DNA of 64,000 bases. It comes from Cacajao melanocephalus. Its lineage: Eukaryota; Chordata; Mammalia; Primates; Pitheciidae. Positions 1-17,640 of the stretch are shown here, one piece after another. Made by a program: the position numbers and the translations under genes. The notes under the pieces were generated by a model that had not been told where the DNA came from, ran no database searches, and saw only the letters and a program-made list of their open reading frames with translations. Positions within the stretch are counted from its first letter, which is position 1; each line of letters begins with the position of its first letter. The DNA lies in assembly GCA_963573385.1 (NCBI GenBank), contig CAUYLG010062892.1:124001-188000 (forward strand). Reading direction: 5' to 3'.

Positions 1-204
1 TCCAGTCTCAGCCTCCCGGGTAGCTGGGATTACAGGCACGTGCCACCACCATGCCCAGCAAATTTTTGTTTGTTTTTTGTTTTTTCAGTAGAGATGGGGT
101 TTCCATGTTGGCCAGGCTAGTCTCGAACTCCTGACCTCACATGATCTGCCCACCTTGGCCTCCCAAAGTTCTGGGATTACAGGCATGAGCCACTGCTCCC
201 AGCC
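1..204 (-). repeat. Alu, partial (window edge)
   Basis: Right-to-left Alu sequence ending CACTGCTCCCAGCC; its A-tail side is cut by the window start. Confidence 0.95.
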
Positions 205-241
205 TAGTTTAACATTTTAAAGAATCTATTTATCTAGTAAA

Positions 242-529
242 GGCCATGGCTCACACCTGTAATCTTAGGTGGGAGGCTGAGGCCTGGGTGGATCACCTGA
301 GGTCAGGAGTTCAAGATCAGCCTGGCCAACATGGGGAAACCTCATCTCTACTAAAAATACAAAAATTACTCAGGGGTGATGGCCTGCGCCTGTAGTCCCG
401 ACTACTCTGGAGGTTGAGACAGAAATCGTTTGAACTCCGGAGGTGGAGGCTGCAGTGAGCCGAGATTATGCCACTTACACTCTAGCCTGGGTGACAGAGC
501 GAGATTCCATCTCAAAAAAAAAAAAAAAA
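242..529 (+). repeat. Alu
   Basis: GGCCATGGCTCACACC start, A-tail to 529. TCTAGT repeats flank it. Confidence 0.95.
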
Positions 530-550
530 TCTAGTTTAGTATATTAACAA

Positions 551-857
551 TTTTTTTTTTTTGAGACAAGGTCTTGCTCTGTCCTCCAAACTGGAGTGAG
601 GTGACATGATCGTGGTTTACTGAAGCCTCAATCTCCCAGGCCCAAGCAATCCCTCCCCACCTTAGCCTCTTGAGAAGCTGGGTCTACAGGTGTGCTTCAC
701 TGCACTGGCTGTCCTCCCTCCCTCCCTCCCTCCCTCCCTCCCTTCCTTCCTTCCTTTTTGTGGAGATGGAGTCTCGCTATGTTGCCCAGGCCAGTTTTGA
801 TTTCCTGGGCTCAAGCAATCCTCCTAGGACTACAGGCATGAGCTGTTGTGATCAGCC
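551..857 (-). repeat. Alu with (CCTC)n(CCTT)n expansion
   Basis: Poly-T start. AACAATTTTTTT on both sides is a TSD. The middle A-rich linker is replaced by a tetranucleotide run at 712-756. Confidence 0.9.
712..756. repeat. (CCTC)n(CCTT)n microsatellite
   Basis: About seven CCTC units followed by four CCTT units, inside the Alu at 551-857. Confidence 0.9.
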
Positions 858-884
858 AACAATTTTTTTTAATAAGTAAAGACA

Positions 885-2200
<1,316 letters not shown>

Positions 2201-2289
2201 CTACAAACATTTTTAAAAATTAAAAAATTAAAGTACACACACACGATTACCTGAATATACTTAGAAATTCCCTTAATAAATTTAAAGCC

Positions 2290-2392
2290 GTGCTCGCTTT
2301 GGCAGCACATATACTAAAACTGGAACGATACAGAGAAGATTAGCATGGCCCCTGCGCAAGGATGACATGCAAATTCATGAAGTGCTCCATAT
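2290..2392 (+). pseudogene. U6 snRNA retropseudogene
   Basis: Essentially full-length U6 spliceosomal RNA: GTGCTCGCTTTGGCAGCACA, the ATACAGAGAAGATTAGCATG core including ACAGAGA, and the GCAAGGATGACA segment are present. About six substitutions lie along the length, mainly in the 3' half (ATGCAAATTCATGAAGTGCT). An A-rich tail follows. Imperfect direct repeats (AATAAATTTAAAGCC before, AATAAATTTTAAACCC after) suggest L1-mediated insertion. There is no U6 promoter (PSE/TATA) in view, so it is probably not transcribed as a gene. Confidence 0.93.
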
Positions 2393-2507
2393 AAAAATAA
2401 ATAAATAAATTTTAAACCCTCTTTTTATTTAAAAAGAAAAAACTCTTAGAAAAATACATATATGTATGTAAAAGGAAGTTTCATTAATCTGATAAAAGTC
2501 ATATACC

Positions 2508-2718
<211 letters not shown>

Positions 2719-2851
2719 TCAACTCAGTAAGAAAAAGAATAAAAGTTTTATGGATGGAGAAGACTGAAAACTATAATTATTTGCAGAAGATGAAGAAAGT
2801 CTACGTAGAAATCCCAAAAGACTCCATAAATTATTAAAAACCATGAGAATT

Positions 2852-3161
2852 GCAGGGCGCGGTGGCTCACGCCTGTAAACCCAGCACTTTGGGAGGCCAA
2901 GGCGGGTGGATCATGAGGTTAAGAAATCGAGACCATTCTGGCCAACATGGTGAAACCCCGTCTCTACTAAAAATACAAAAATTAGCTGGGCGTGGTGGCG
3001 CGCGCCTGTAGTCCCAGCTACTCGGGAGGCTGAGGCAGGAGAATGCTTGAACCCGGGAGGCGGAGGTTGCAGTGCGCGGAGAGCGCCACTGCACTCCAGC
3101 CTGGCGCCTGGAGACAAAGCAAGACTCTGTCTCAAAAAAAACAAAAACAAAAACAAAAAAA
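2852..3161 (+). repeat. Alu
   Basis: GCAGGGCGCGGTGGCTCACG start, full dimer, CAAAAA-patterned tail. Confidence 0.95.
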
Positions 3162-3179
3162 CCCGCTAGAATTAAACAA

Positions 3180-4580
3180 GGTTTCTTAATTTAAGGTCAG
3201 CAAACAAAAATCAGCTGCATTCTCTACACCAGCCAGAAATAGTTTTCAAATGTAACTCTGAAAACGACAGCAAAAAATAAGATGCTTGATAATAAATCTA
3301 ACAAAATAAATATACCATCTTAATGCAAAAATTTAAACAACTTTACTGAATGGCATCCAGGAAGCCTTGTTGGAAAGACGTTGCATATTCATGATTAGGA
3401 ATGCTTAATATTGTACAGCTGTAATTTCTTACCAAATTAATTGGTAATGTAATTTCTTACCAAATTAATCTGTTAATACATTTCCGAGCAAAAGTCCCCA
3501 AAATATTTTTTGCCCATACAGGTTAAACTCACTCTAAAATTTATGCAGAAGAACAAAGAACCAAAACTAGCCAGGAGCTTATTTTACAAACAAGGTGTAG
3601 CAACTTTTAAAGAAAGCTCAACCAGATAGATATCAAGACTTGTTAAAAAGCTAAGGCTGTAGTGATTAAGACAGAATAGTATTGACGCAGGGATAGACAC
3701 ATTGACCAATGCAACAGAAGAGAGTATAACAGAACAGAGTAAGAAATATGAAAGAAATGGCACTAGGATCAATAGGAAAAGGATGAACCACTAAATAAAG
3801 TATCAAGACAACGAGTCATCTAGACAAAATAAAATAAAATTGGGTCGACACTTTTGACCATGCACAAAAGTTATTTATAGCTGGACTAATGATTTAAATG
3901 TAAAAATAACCAAACTTTTAGAAGAAAATGTAGAAAAATATCTTCATGACATCAAGTGAGAGAAGAATTTCTTAAACAAGACACACACAGGAAAAAGTCC
4001 CCACAAATTATAGGGATATAATTTATAAATTATGCTACAAGAAAGTCTAAAACATTTACCTATCAAAAAAAAAAACCATAAAAAGGCAAAAACACAAGGC
4101 AAGCCATGGAAAGAGATATCTCTCAAACATTTAAATGTCAAAAGATTAGTAACCAGAATATAAGGAAATTCTCTGAATCAACTGGATGAAGATAAACAAT
4201 CTAATAGAAAACAGGTATTTTAAAAAGTCATTTCAAAGAAGAGGAGACATGAAAGGTCCTTAAATAAAAGAAAAATTAACCGTATTAGTAATTAAGAAAT
4301 GTAAATTATTAATAAAGGCACAATATCATCTTAAACCTATCAAATTGGCAGAAATTGAAAAGTCTAGTGATATGAAGTGTGGGTGAAGATGCGGAGATAG
4401 CCTTATTTTGGGAAACAATTGATGGTTACATAGTAAACTTAAAGATGTGCATATCCCGTAATGAGAGACAATTCCCCTCCTTAGGTCTCTGCTGTAGAAA
4501 TACTGTTGTGCTTATTCACTAGAAAACACGAACAGAAGACAAGAATATCCGTGGCTATGTTGTTTATAGATTTTTTAAAA
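3180..4580 (+). repeat. Old L1 fragment
   Basis: ORF2-like sequence with many stops and frameshifts (AAATCAGCTGCATTCTCTAC; CAAATTGGCAGAAATTG). An Alu separates it from 4911-5200. Confidence 0.65.
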
Positions 4581-4595
4581 TACTGGTAACAATCC

Positions 4596-5200
<605 letters not shown>

Positions 5201-5514
5201 TATTTTTCAAACTGATACATGACTATCTAATACATATATTCCTTAATTTATATTTCTACTTGATGCATCTCATTCTCTAACATTGTTATAAATCAATCTC
5301 TCATTTTCAAGTGTTTAAAACAGAAAGTAATGGAGGAAAAATACTACAATAGATGGGGAAGTTATGAATTTGGTTCCCATTATCTTTAGTCTTTGAACCA
5401 CTCAAATTTCAAAGGTCTCAAACAACATAGAAAAGTCAATAGTTCCTCTAAGGACACTGATTGAAAGAAGCAACTGTGTTATTTCCACACTATTGGATGC
5501 TCTCATTTCTCTAA

Positions 5515-6004
5515 ATCAGCAATTCTCAAAGTGTGGTCCCAAGACAGCAGCATCAGACTCATCTTTAAGAAATGCATTTTTTTTTTTTTTTTTTTTTTGT
5601 GGCATGATCTCGCTCTGTCACCCAGGCTGAAGTGCAGTGGCACAATCTCGGTTCACTGCAACCTCTGCCTCCTGGAGTTCAAGCGATTCTTGTGCCTCAG
5701 TCTCCCTAGTAGCTGGGATTACAGGTGTGTGCCAACACACCTAACTAATTTTTGTATTTTTGGTAGCGTCACGGTTTTACCACGTTGGCCAGGGTGGTCT
5801 TGAACTCCTGGCCTCAAGTGATCCACCCGCCTCGGCCTCCCAAAATGCTGGGATTACAGGCCTGAGCCACCGTAACCAGCCATAAATGCACATTCTTGAG
5901 CAGCTGCATAGATCTACCTAATGTGAAACCTGGGGAGGGAGTCCTGCAATGTTTTCACAAGCCCTCCAGGTGATTCTGATGCAAGCTACTGTGAGAACGA
6001 CTGC
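5515..6004 (+). mobile_element. MER5A-type hAT remnant split by an Alu
   Basis: Left part has TTCTCAAAGTGTGGTCCC and GCAGCATCAGACTCA. Right part has AAGCCCTCCAGGTGATTCTG and ends near GTGAGAACGACTG. This matches the short nonautonomous MER5A transposon. The Alu at 5577-5883 interrupts it. Confidence 0.8.
5577..5883 (-). repeat. Alu inside MER5A
   Basis: Poly-T 5577-5598; TSD AAATGCA at 5570-5576 and 5884-5890. Confidence 0.95.
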
Positions 6005-6135
6005 CAAAAGTTGTTCAAATGTGTAACAAATCCCTTCATTATAACAAAATAAGATTTCCTTAGGGTCACCTCAAAATGTTACTAGTCATCCAGACAGAAA
6101 GTCACAGCACTGGCCCTTGGAAGAAAGAACATTCC

Positions 6136-6460
6136 TTTTTTTTTTTTTTTTTTTTTTGGAGACAGGATCTCGCTATTTTGCCCAGGCTGGAGTGCAGTGG
6201 CTATTCAAGGGTGCGATCCCACCTACTGATCAGCACGGGAGTTTTGACTTGCTCCGTTTCCAATTTGAGCCAGTTCACCCCTCCTTAGGCAACCTGGTGG
6301 TCCCCTGCTTCCGGGAGGTCACCTTATTGATGCCAAACTTAGTGCGGACACCCGATCGGCATAGTGCACTACAGCCCAGAACTCCTGGGCTCAAGCGATC
6401 TTTCCTCCCACCTCAGCCTCCCGAGTAGCTGGGACTACAGGCAGTGCCACTGCGCCTGGC
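6136..6460 (-). pseudogene. 7SL RNA (SRP RNA) retropseudogene
   Basis: Read on the minus strand this is near full-length 7SL RNA. Alu-like ends flank the 7SL-specific S domain (6205-6370) that Alu lacks, including GCCGATCGGGTGTCCGCACT and the tract GACCACCAGGTTGCCTAAGG. A poly(A) tail (poly-T 6136-6157) and a perfect TSD, AGAACATTCC at 6126-6135 and 6461-6470 (extending into T's), show L1-type retroposition. A few bases near the 5' end are missing. Confidence 0.95.
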
Positions 6461-6484
6461 AGAACATTCCTTTTTAAAAACCTT

Positions 6485-6815
6485 TAACTCAGGAGTTAGC
6501 CAACTATGGCTCATGGACCAAACCCAGCTTCCCATATGCTTTTGTACAGAATGTGATTTAAGAATGTTTTTCACCTTTTAAAAAAAATAAAATAAATCAT
6601 AGGAGGAATATTTTGTGACACATGAATTATGTGAAATTCAGAGTTAAGTGTCTATAAATAAAATTTTATTGGAACACAGACATGCTCATTCATTGACATA
6701 TGCCTATAGCTGCTTGTGAACTACAAGAGCAGAGTTGCATGGCTGGGACAGAGACAACTGGCCTGCAAAGTCCAAAATATTTAGTATCCAGACTTCTTCA
6801 TAAAGATCATTTGCC
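6485..6815 (+). mobile_element. hAT-like MER-class DNA transposon remnant
   Basis: Pattern GGAGTTAGCCAACTATGGCT ... TTTTATTGGAACACAGACAT ... GGCTGGGACAGAGACAACTG GCCTGCAAAG is a common ancient nonautonomous element. A second copy is at 35780-35990. Exact family name not assigned. Confidence 0.65.
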
Positions 6816-6966
6816 CTCCTTGCTCTAATTTGATAGAATCTATGAGTATAAAAGCAAAATACAGTAATTTTCTGTTAAAAAGGCAATTTTCATTTTAATT
6901 ACACACAGGCAAAAATCTAATAGTTTAAAGAATCATAAGGAAAGCTAAGTCAGAGTTTTATTTTAA

Positions 6967-8289
<1,323 letters not shown>

Positions 8290-8579
8290 CTACAAGAGTA
8301 AATCATATATTTCAACTCTAAATCTTTGAGCTATATATACCTCATCTTGAAAACAGGAGCACTAAACTGGGGAGACTGGAGTTACAAGCCCACATGCAAT
8401 GGTTCAAGTAGGCTAGTCTTCAGACTGGTGGGTTTGATCAGGTCACCACCATTCTGTATTCAAGTTGAACTTAAGATTTAAAGCATTCTTCTTTGGCCTG
8501 TAAATCAATCGATACATTCACTTTGAGTTATGCAGACAAGATAATCCTTCAAAGAGCAAGTAAACATGTCTCAGTTGGC

Positions 8580-8825
8580 TTTAAACTGGAAAGGCCATGT
8601 TTTGTAATCAAAAAGCTAAGGGCTTTCACTTCTAAGAAAACCAAAATCCAAATGGGTGGTTGTCCTTGGGCAGGTTACTTAGCTGTAAAATGGAATACCT
8701 TCAAGGACACCTGCAGCCTTTATGATGTCTTTGTGAGAATAAGGAAGAAGTGCCCCTTGCTCAGGCAGATGCAGCCCTGTTTAGCCCCAGGGTACAGCAT
8801 GTTGAGTAGAGTACAAACTACACTC
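8580..8825 (+). repeat. MIR SINE
   Basis: Core TGTCCTTGGGCAGGTTACTTAGCTGTAAAATGG-like sequence, recognised by the CCTTGGGCAGGTTACTTAGC motif. The apparent 124-codon frame across it is not a gene. Confidence 0.7.
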
Positions 8826-8924
8826 ACTCTTTCATCCCTGCATCTTTGTTCCTCAAACTTCTCTTGAATTTACCTTTTCTTAGCTCAATTCTGGTGTCAA
8901 ACTGCTCAGTGGACATTGGCCTAG

Positions 8925-9115
8925 ATCTTGCAGGCTTCTCACCATGGTTTAGGAAGCTCCTGTGATCTGGCTCTTCCTCAACTTCCTCTCACACATCACC
9001 CTCCTCTGGACTCACTCGGCTCTGGATATATCACCTTCCTGTCTTTTCCATGAAGAAGTGAAGCTCTTTCTTGCCTCAGAGTATCTGCATATGCTGTTCT
9101 CTCTACCTGGAATTT
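8925..9115 (+). repeat. L2 LINE 3' fragment
   Basis: CTCCTGTGATCTGGCTCTTC and CATATGCTGTTCTCTCTACC are typical of the L2 3' region. Confidence 0.65.
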
Positions 9116-9144
9116 TAAAGCAAAGACTATAAATTGGTATCTAG

Positions 9145-9623
<479 letters not shown>

Positions 9624-9723
9624 ATAGCTGACATGTACACTTTAAAAGACTTCAAATAAAAATTACATCTCAACTTAAATATGGTATCTTTGAATGCTTT
9701 TCCTCTAAAAGCCATTTTCTGGC

Positions 9724-11478
9724 TTATCTTGGAAGATCACAAGCAATAGCAATGCTGGGCCTACCTACCCTATGTGGGAAGGGCTGATGCTCTTCCTCTT
9801 CCTCCCTCTTCAGACAGGGCAGGAGACTCCTGATTGAACACAGTCCCCACCAAGCCCACCCAGTACACTCTCTTGATCTGCCTGGCATTTGCATCTACCA
9901 TCTTGATTTAAACAGGAACAAGAGGAGAGAGCCTTCTCCTTCAGGTAGTAACTTACATGCGACCTTGTCAGAGACTTTTTCTTACCTCCTGTCCTTGATT
10001 ACATCTTTTCCTAACTCAGTCCCTTGTTTCTTTCATAGTTTTGAGTGGACATAAAATTGCTGTTTTGATAGGTCAGGGATGGTTACATGTCAGCAACTGC
10101 ACAATTCAACCTAGTAATACAATATGCATCTTTTAATTATTCTGCTTTCCAGTGTTTGTGTCTTCCTATAGGAAGTCAGCTCATTAGGGCAGGGACATGG
10201 CTACTATGTTATTCTGAACAACTAGTACACAGCGCCTGTCAGGTGCTAACATATTTGGATGAATAAATGGTAGGACTCCTCCCACCAAAACTTCCTTAGC
10301 AGCTCCAGACTATACACAAAGTCCATCTTCACCTCCCCTAAGGAGAGCAGCCCAAGTTGTAAACAGACTTTCCTAACCAACAGCCCAAGGCAGTGCTACC
10401 AGACCTCCTCAGCCTCTGCTCATACAGTTAGCACCCTTTGGTTCTAGTCCTGGAAATTCCTCCTAAACTCTGATAGATTCTGAAACTCCTCTGTGAATTA
10501 ACATCAAGACCACCACTGAACTGAACATCCACTGAGATATGCCCTCAGCTCTAAAGGCAAGGGGTAGGGAGGAGACGGTACTTGTTCCCAAGGCAGCTGC
10601 TGACAATCACAATAACCTCTATAACCTTGTCAATGTCAGCAAGAGGTTGGTCACTACCTAGCCTTAAGTGCTTCTTGTTACTTGTCTCGTCATAATTCTT
10701 AACTCTTGTTTCTTCCTCTAGATGAGGTTTTAAATTATTTATGATGATGTATTAAATTATCTATGAATCCTCAGGGCCTAACTTGAAGCATCTAATAAAT
10801 GTTTAATAAATGAATAACATTATTTGAATGGATGACATCACTCAAGTGCTTCGTGGAGCCTATTTACTCTAGATGGCAAATATGGGAACTGATTTTCACT
10901 TTACTCGACATAAACTCACAGACTTGGGCAGGGTATGGAGTGGGGTTCATGCCCAAGTGTCAGATTTAGACATATGAAGTTGATGGAGGACACTGTTAGA
11001 GACAGCATTTTCCTGTTCTTGTTATTCCTGGAGGATAAGAATTATGTGTAGATTTGGGGAAAATGCTTTCCAGAAGACACACAGTTAAGCTAAGTGACAA
11101 CTATTCTAACTCCAAAGAAATTGCTCTTTTCAATGATGTTTGTGTTGCCGAAACCAACATACATTTTAAATTTCATAATAGACCTTTTTTCCCCATGCGG
11201 CACTGGTGGTCACATGCAGTCACCTTTCTGTCCTACACGTCTGTGCAGTCCTCTCTTGCTTTGACAGTACATCAATGCTGGCGCTCTCCAAGGTCCTATA
11301 CTAAACCCACCATTTCTTTCCTTACACTTTACCCTAGGGAAATTTCATCTGACATTCCATTAGCATTCCAAACTCAAATTGTCCAAAAAGAAAGGTCACA
11401 GGCTCACCCAAACCTGCTCGCCTTCATGATTTTCTAGTATTTCACAGCACTATCTTCTGAATCTCAAACTTTGTTTTC
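9724..11478. other. Mostly unique intergenic sequence with two L2 tails
   Basis: L2 3' ends on plus at about 10150-10270 (AGGGCAGGGACATGGCTACT) and 10690-10820 (CTAATAAATGTTTAATAAAT). The 127-codon frame at 11054-11437 has no recognisable domain, no promoter or splice context, and I do not call it a gene. Confidence 0.55.
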
Positions 11479-11763
11479 TTTTTCTTTTTTTTTGAGACAG
11501 TCTTGCTCTGTCACCAGGCGCCAGGCTGGAGTACAGCGGCGCAATCTCTGCCTCCTGGGTTCAAGCAGTTCTCCTGCCTCAGCCTCCCTAGTAGCTGGGA
11601 CTACAGGTGCATGCCACCATGCCCAGCTAATTTTTGTATTTTTTAGTAGAGACAAGGTTTCACTATGTTGGCCAGGATGGTATCGATCTCTTGACCTCGT
11701 GATCCACCTGCCTCGGCCTCCCAAAGTGCTAGGATTACAGGCGTGAGCCACCGTGCCCGGCTT
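11479..11763 (-). repeat. Alu
   Basis: TSD CAAACTTTGTTTTC (11465-11478) versus CAAGCTTTGTTTTC (11764-11777). Confidence 0.95.
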
Positions 11764-11777
11764 CAAGCTTTGTTTTC

Positions 11778-11995
11778 AATACAAATGGGCAGTCCCAGCA
11801 CACTCCATGTCCTTTTGTGACTCAATGTTATTTGCATATGCAGTTCCTTCTTTCCAGAAAGCTTTCCTATCTTTGCCTCCTCAATTAAGAGTAACTTGTG
11901 CTGAAAGATTTGGCTTAGGGATCATCTCCGATAGGAAGCCTTCCCTGGAGCTCTGTAGCAAGATCAGGTGCCTTCCTTCTGAGCTCCTCCATTCA
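11778..11995 (+). repeat. L2 LINE fragment
   Basis: TTTGCATATGCAGTTCCTTC and GATAGGAAGCCTTCCCTGGA are L2 3'-end-like. The Alu at 11479 separates it from upstream sequence. Confidence 0.6.
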
Positions 11996-11999
11996 TTTA

Positions 12000-12990
12000 T
12001 TAAATAGCATGCATCTATGGCATTCCAGGCACTGCTCTAGGCCCTGGGCATATACAGTGTACAAAATGGAAAAATTCTTGCCCTCATGGAGCTTACATTC
12101 TAGTAGGGCGAGACAAACAATACAAATAGGTAAATATATAGTATGCTAGATGGTTAAGTGCTATAGAAAAAAAATAAAGGCAAGAAATGGGTACAAGATA
12201 CTGGGGAAGGTACAATTTTAAATAGGGTTGTAAAAGGCGGCCTCATTGAGGTGACGTTTAAGCAAATTCCTGGAGGTGGCAAGGGAGTGAATCATAATAG
12301 TATCTGGGAAAAAGTCTTCCAAGCTGAGTAAGAGGAGTTGGACCGGTTGGCTGCTCTAAAGAATAACAAGGAAACCAGTGTGACTTCAAATTAATGAGAG
12401 GAGAGGAAAATCAGTAGAGGAGGCCCAAGACCTGTGGCAGGGACCAGAATAGATGAGGCTGCAAATGACCGCTGAAAAGGACATGGCTTTTACTGAGACG
12501 GAAAACGTCTGAAGGATTTTGAGCACAAGTGACATGATCTGACTTACCTGTTGTAAGATCTTAAAAGACTGTAAAATGGCAAAGAGGAAATCAAGAAAAC
12601 AGAATGGAAGACTCTTGGAATAATCCAGGCAATCCTGTAGGTGGAACACTGATGGCTGTGGAGAATGTATGAAGTGGTCATATTCTGGATACATTATAGA
12701 TCTTGCATGCCAGGCCAACGGATCTGTGAGTGGACTGGATGTAGATTATGAGGAAGAGTCATAGATACGGTCAAAGTTTTGGCCTAATTAGCTGGAAGAA
12801 TGGATTTGTCGTTTACCAACTGAGAAGGGGAAGACTGAGGCAGGAGCAAGTTTAAGGGGAGAAGATCTTGAGTTGAACTAGTAAGTTTGAGATGCTTATC
12901 AGATATGAAACTGGAAATGTCATGCAGAGTGTATATGTGTGTATATATATATACACACATCTGAAGTTCAGGGGAGAATTTGGTTAGAGA
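12000..12990 (-). repeat. L2 LINE 3' region, reverse orientation
   Basis: CAGGCACTGCTCTAGGCCCT, CCCTCATGGAGCTTACATTC and GGCCTCATTGAGGTGACGTT are the reverse complement of the L2 end. The more distal part (12530-12990: GTGACATGATCTGACTTACC, GTTTGAGATGCTTATCAGAT) looks like ancient repeat continuing in the same unit, less certain. Confidence 0.7.
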
Positions 12991-13415
12991 TTTACGTTTT
13001 CTGCCTACAGGAAATATAGCAATTGCTTAAATTAAAAAAGCAATTGCTTATATAAAGCAATGACACTGGATAAGGTCACGGAGAGATCCAACTGCAGACA
13101 GCAGGACTGAGACTTGGCACACTACAGTATTAAGAGGTTGAGGAGGGAACCTCACTTACTGATAATACACAAACCCATATAAATGATTTATTTTGTGTAC
13201 TGGGAGAAAACCATATACTATTTACTGCTTAGGACCATATCTTTATTTACATGCTGAGCATAGGCCTGGCACACACTCAACAAACATGGGGAGTGATACC
13301 TTCTAAGAATTATAACTAGAATCCTTAAAAGGTAAACAAAGCACATTAAAAATGGAACCTAAAGGACTTGCCTACAAATATGAATATTCATAATACTGAC
13401 ATGAAAATATTATGA

Positions 13416-13990
<575 letters not shown>

Positions 13991-14480
13991 TAATGCCCAT
14001 TAGGTTATGTATCTAATGTGCTGTGAACTGATAAAACCTGGATCTAAACAGCTTCTGTAAAAAAACAAAACATTTGTTGAAAAAGCAGGAAAATGTGGTA
14101 AAGTATCCCTACGCCCCTAGATTGGGGATAACCATGGGCTACAGAGCTTATACTTTGACTCCTGCCAGTTTCTAAGCCTGCCTAGAAAAACCATGCAGAG
14201 ACAGGTATCCGAATCAAACCTCAGCGGCAGTGAGTGGCTAAAAGAGCAATGGCAAGATGGTGACCATATAGGCTAAGCCTTTCTGAATCTCTCTAGTACA
14301 CAAATGAAGAATTTATTGACTCTCGGGGAAGAGGACTGGGGAGAGGGAAATCACAAATTACTAAGATTGATGTTTTTTCTACGTGATTAACATGAACTAT
14401 CATTAGCACTTTTGAAATAAATCCTAGGCTGTACTCCCCAAAATATTTGTGGCCCCTAAAAATCATTTAAGAACTAAGAT

Positions 14481-14794
14481 AAGGCGGGTGTGGTGGCTCA
14501 CACCTGTAATCCCAGCACTTTAGGAGGCTAAAGTGGGTGGATCACTTGAGCCCAGGAGTCTGAGACTGGCCTGGCCAACATGGTGAAAGCCCATTTCTAC
14601 TAAAAATACAAAAATAAGCCGAGTGTGGCAGCGCATGCCTGCAGTCCCAGCTACTCAGGAGGCTGAGGCAGGAGAATCGCTTGAAGCCAGGAAGTGGAAG
14701 CTGCAGTGAGCCAAGATTGGACCACTGTACTCCAGCCTGGGCATCAGAGCAAGACCCTGTATACCCCCCCAAAAAACAAACACACACACGCACA
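14481..14794 (+). repeat. Alu
   Basis: Tail changed to CCCCCCC then A/CA. TSD AACTAAGAT at 14472-14480 and 14795-14803. Confidence 0.93.
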
Positions 14795-14803
14795 AACTAA
14801 GAT

Positions 14804-15900
14804 CAAAGTTTACAGGCATGAGAACAATATTTGATCTAAAACCTAAGCTCCAAAATCAAAGAACATTCTCTTAACTTCATCAAGAAATACCACATGAACA
14901 CTGAATCAAAGTGACCTAAAGTCAAACTAAGCGGCCTCTCATTTCTCTATCTCCTGCACATTTTATCTCATTTTTTCTCCTGGCACTTACTACCATACTT
15001 TCTATACCTCAATTTGAGTCAAGAACTCAACTCCCTGACTGACTACAGTTTTCTTGGCATAGTCGCAAAGTCTCATCTGTTCATCTATCTCCCATAATTC
15101 CAATGGTGCACAAACAGCAATCACTGCAAATCACTGAACGAATCACTCTGAATGCAAATGTCTATGTCTTATTTTATGGAAAAGGGAACAAAAGTCATGC
15201 CTTCTTTTCTCCGATTTCAGCATTCCTTTCACAGTAGTATTACACTGAGAATCTTTTCAGTGCCTAATGTTTAAGAGCTATAGCATAATGGTTGAAAAAT
15301 AAGAGGTGGCAGAGAACATTTTCCTATCTGTATACATCACACCAGTTATCCAGAAGACATACTTACTTGCAGTCTTCCCAATGCTTGAGAACATTCCAAA
15401 AACTTACATACCAATAACCTCCTATAAGATGCAAACCTACTTTTCCAATGGATACACTTCATACAAAGCCTTTTATACAGTCTACGCCCCCCAAATTCAT
15501 TTTAAATATCCTTAAAACATCAGTTATATTGGAATACAACGTGGCCTAGTACATTAAACTATATCCAGAGGATTAGACTCTTGAGTTCTAATTCCATGTT
15601 TTATATTGCCTAGTACAAAACTTTTACAAAATGTATTCTCAGTTAAGAATGCATATAAATCACTAAATGACAGGGATCTATTTTGCACCTGTCAACCTAT
15701 CTTTTAAAAGATGTTAGTATTTCTTGAAAAATGATAGGCAGTTTAACTAACCTAAAGGTTTTAAAAAACCCACATGAGCTACTCTCAAGTACATTTGCAA
15801 ATATTAATGAAATTAGAAAGTAAACTATTATTTACTTTTATGTACAATGAAAGATTTCATGTCCTTCAACAGAAAATGTGTCTAAAAAACACAAATTTTG
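14804..15900. other. Unique intergenic sequence, nothing recognised
   Basis: No repeat family, RNA gene or supported frame recognised by eye. Confidence 0.5.

Positions 15901-17640
<1,740 letters not shown>

Noticed and set aside
711..757. Possible CRISPR-like or tandem array
   Set aside because: It is a simple (CCTC)n(CCTT)n microsatellite inside an Alu; there are no spacers.
8493..8867. 124-codon open frame
   Set aside because: Overlaps a MIR element and has no protein similarity I can recognise.
11054..11437. 127-codon open frame in unique sequence
   Set aside because: No domain, no promoter or splice context, composition like surrounding noncoding DNA, and L2 tails nearby. Consistent with chance.
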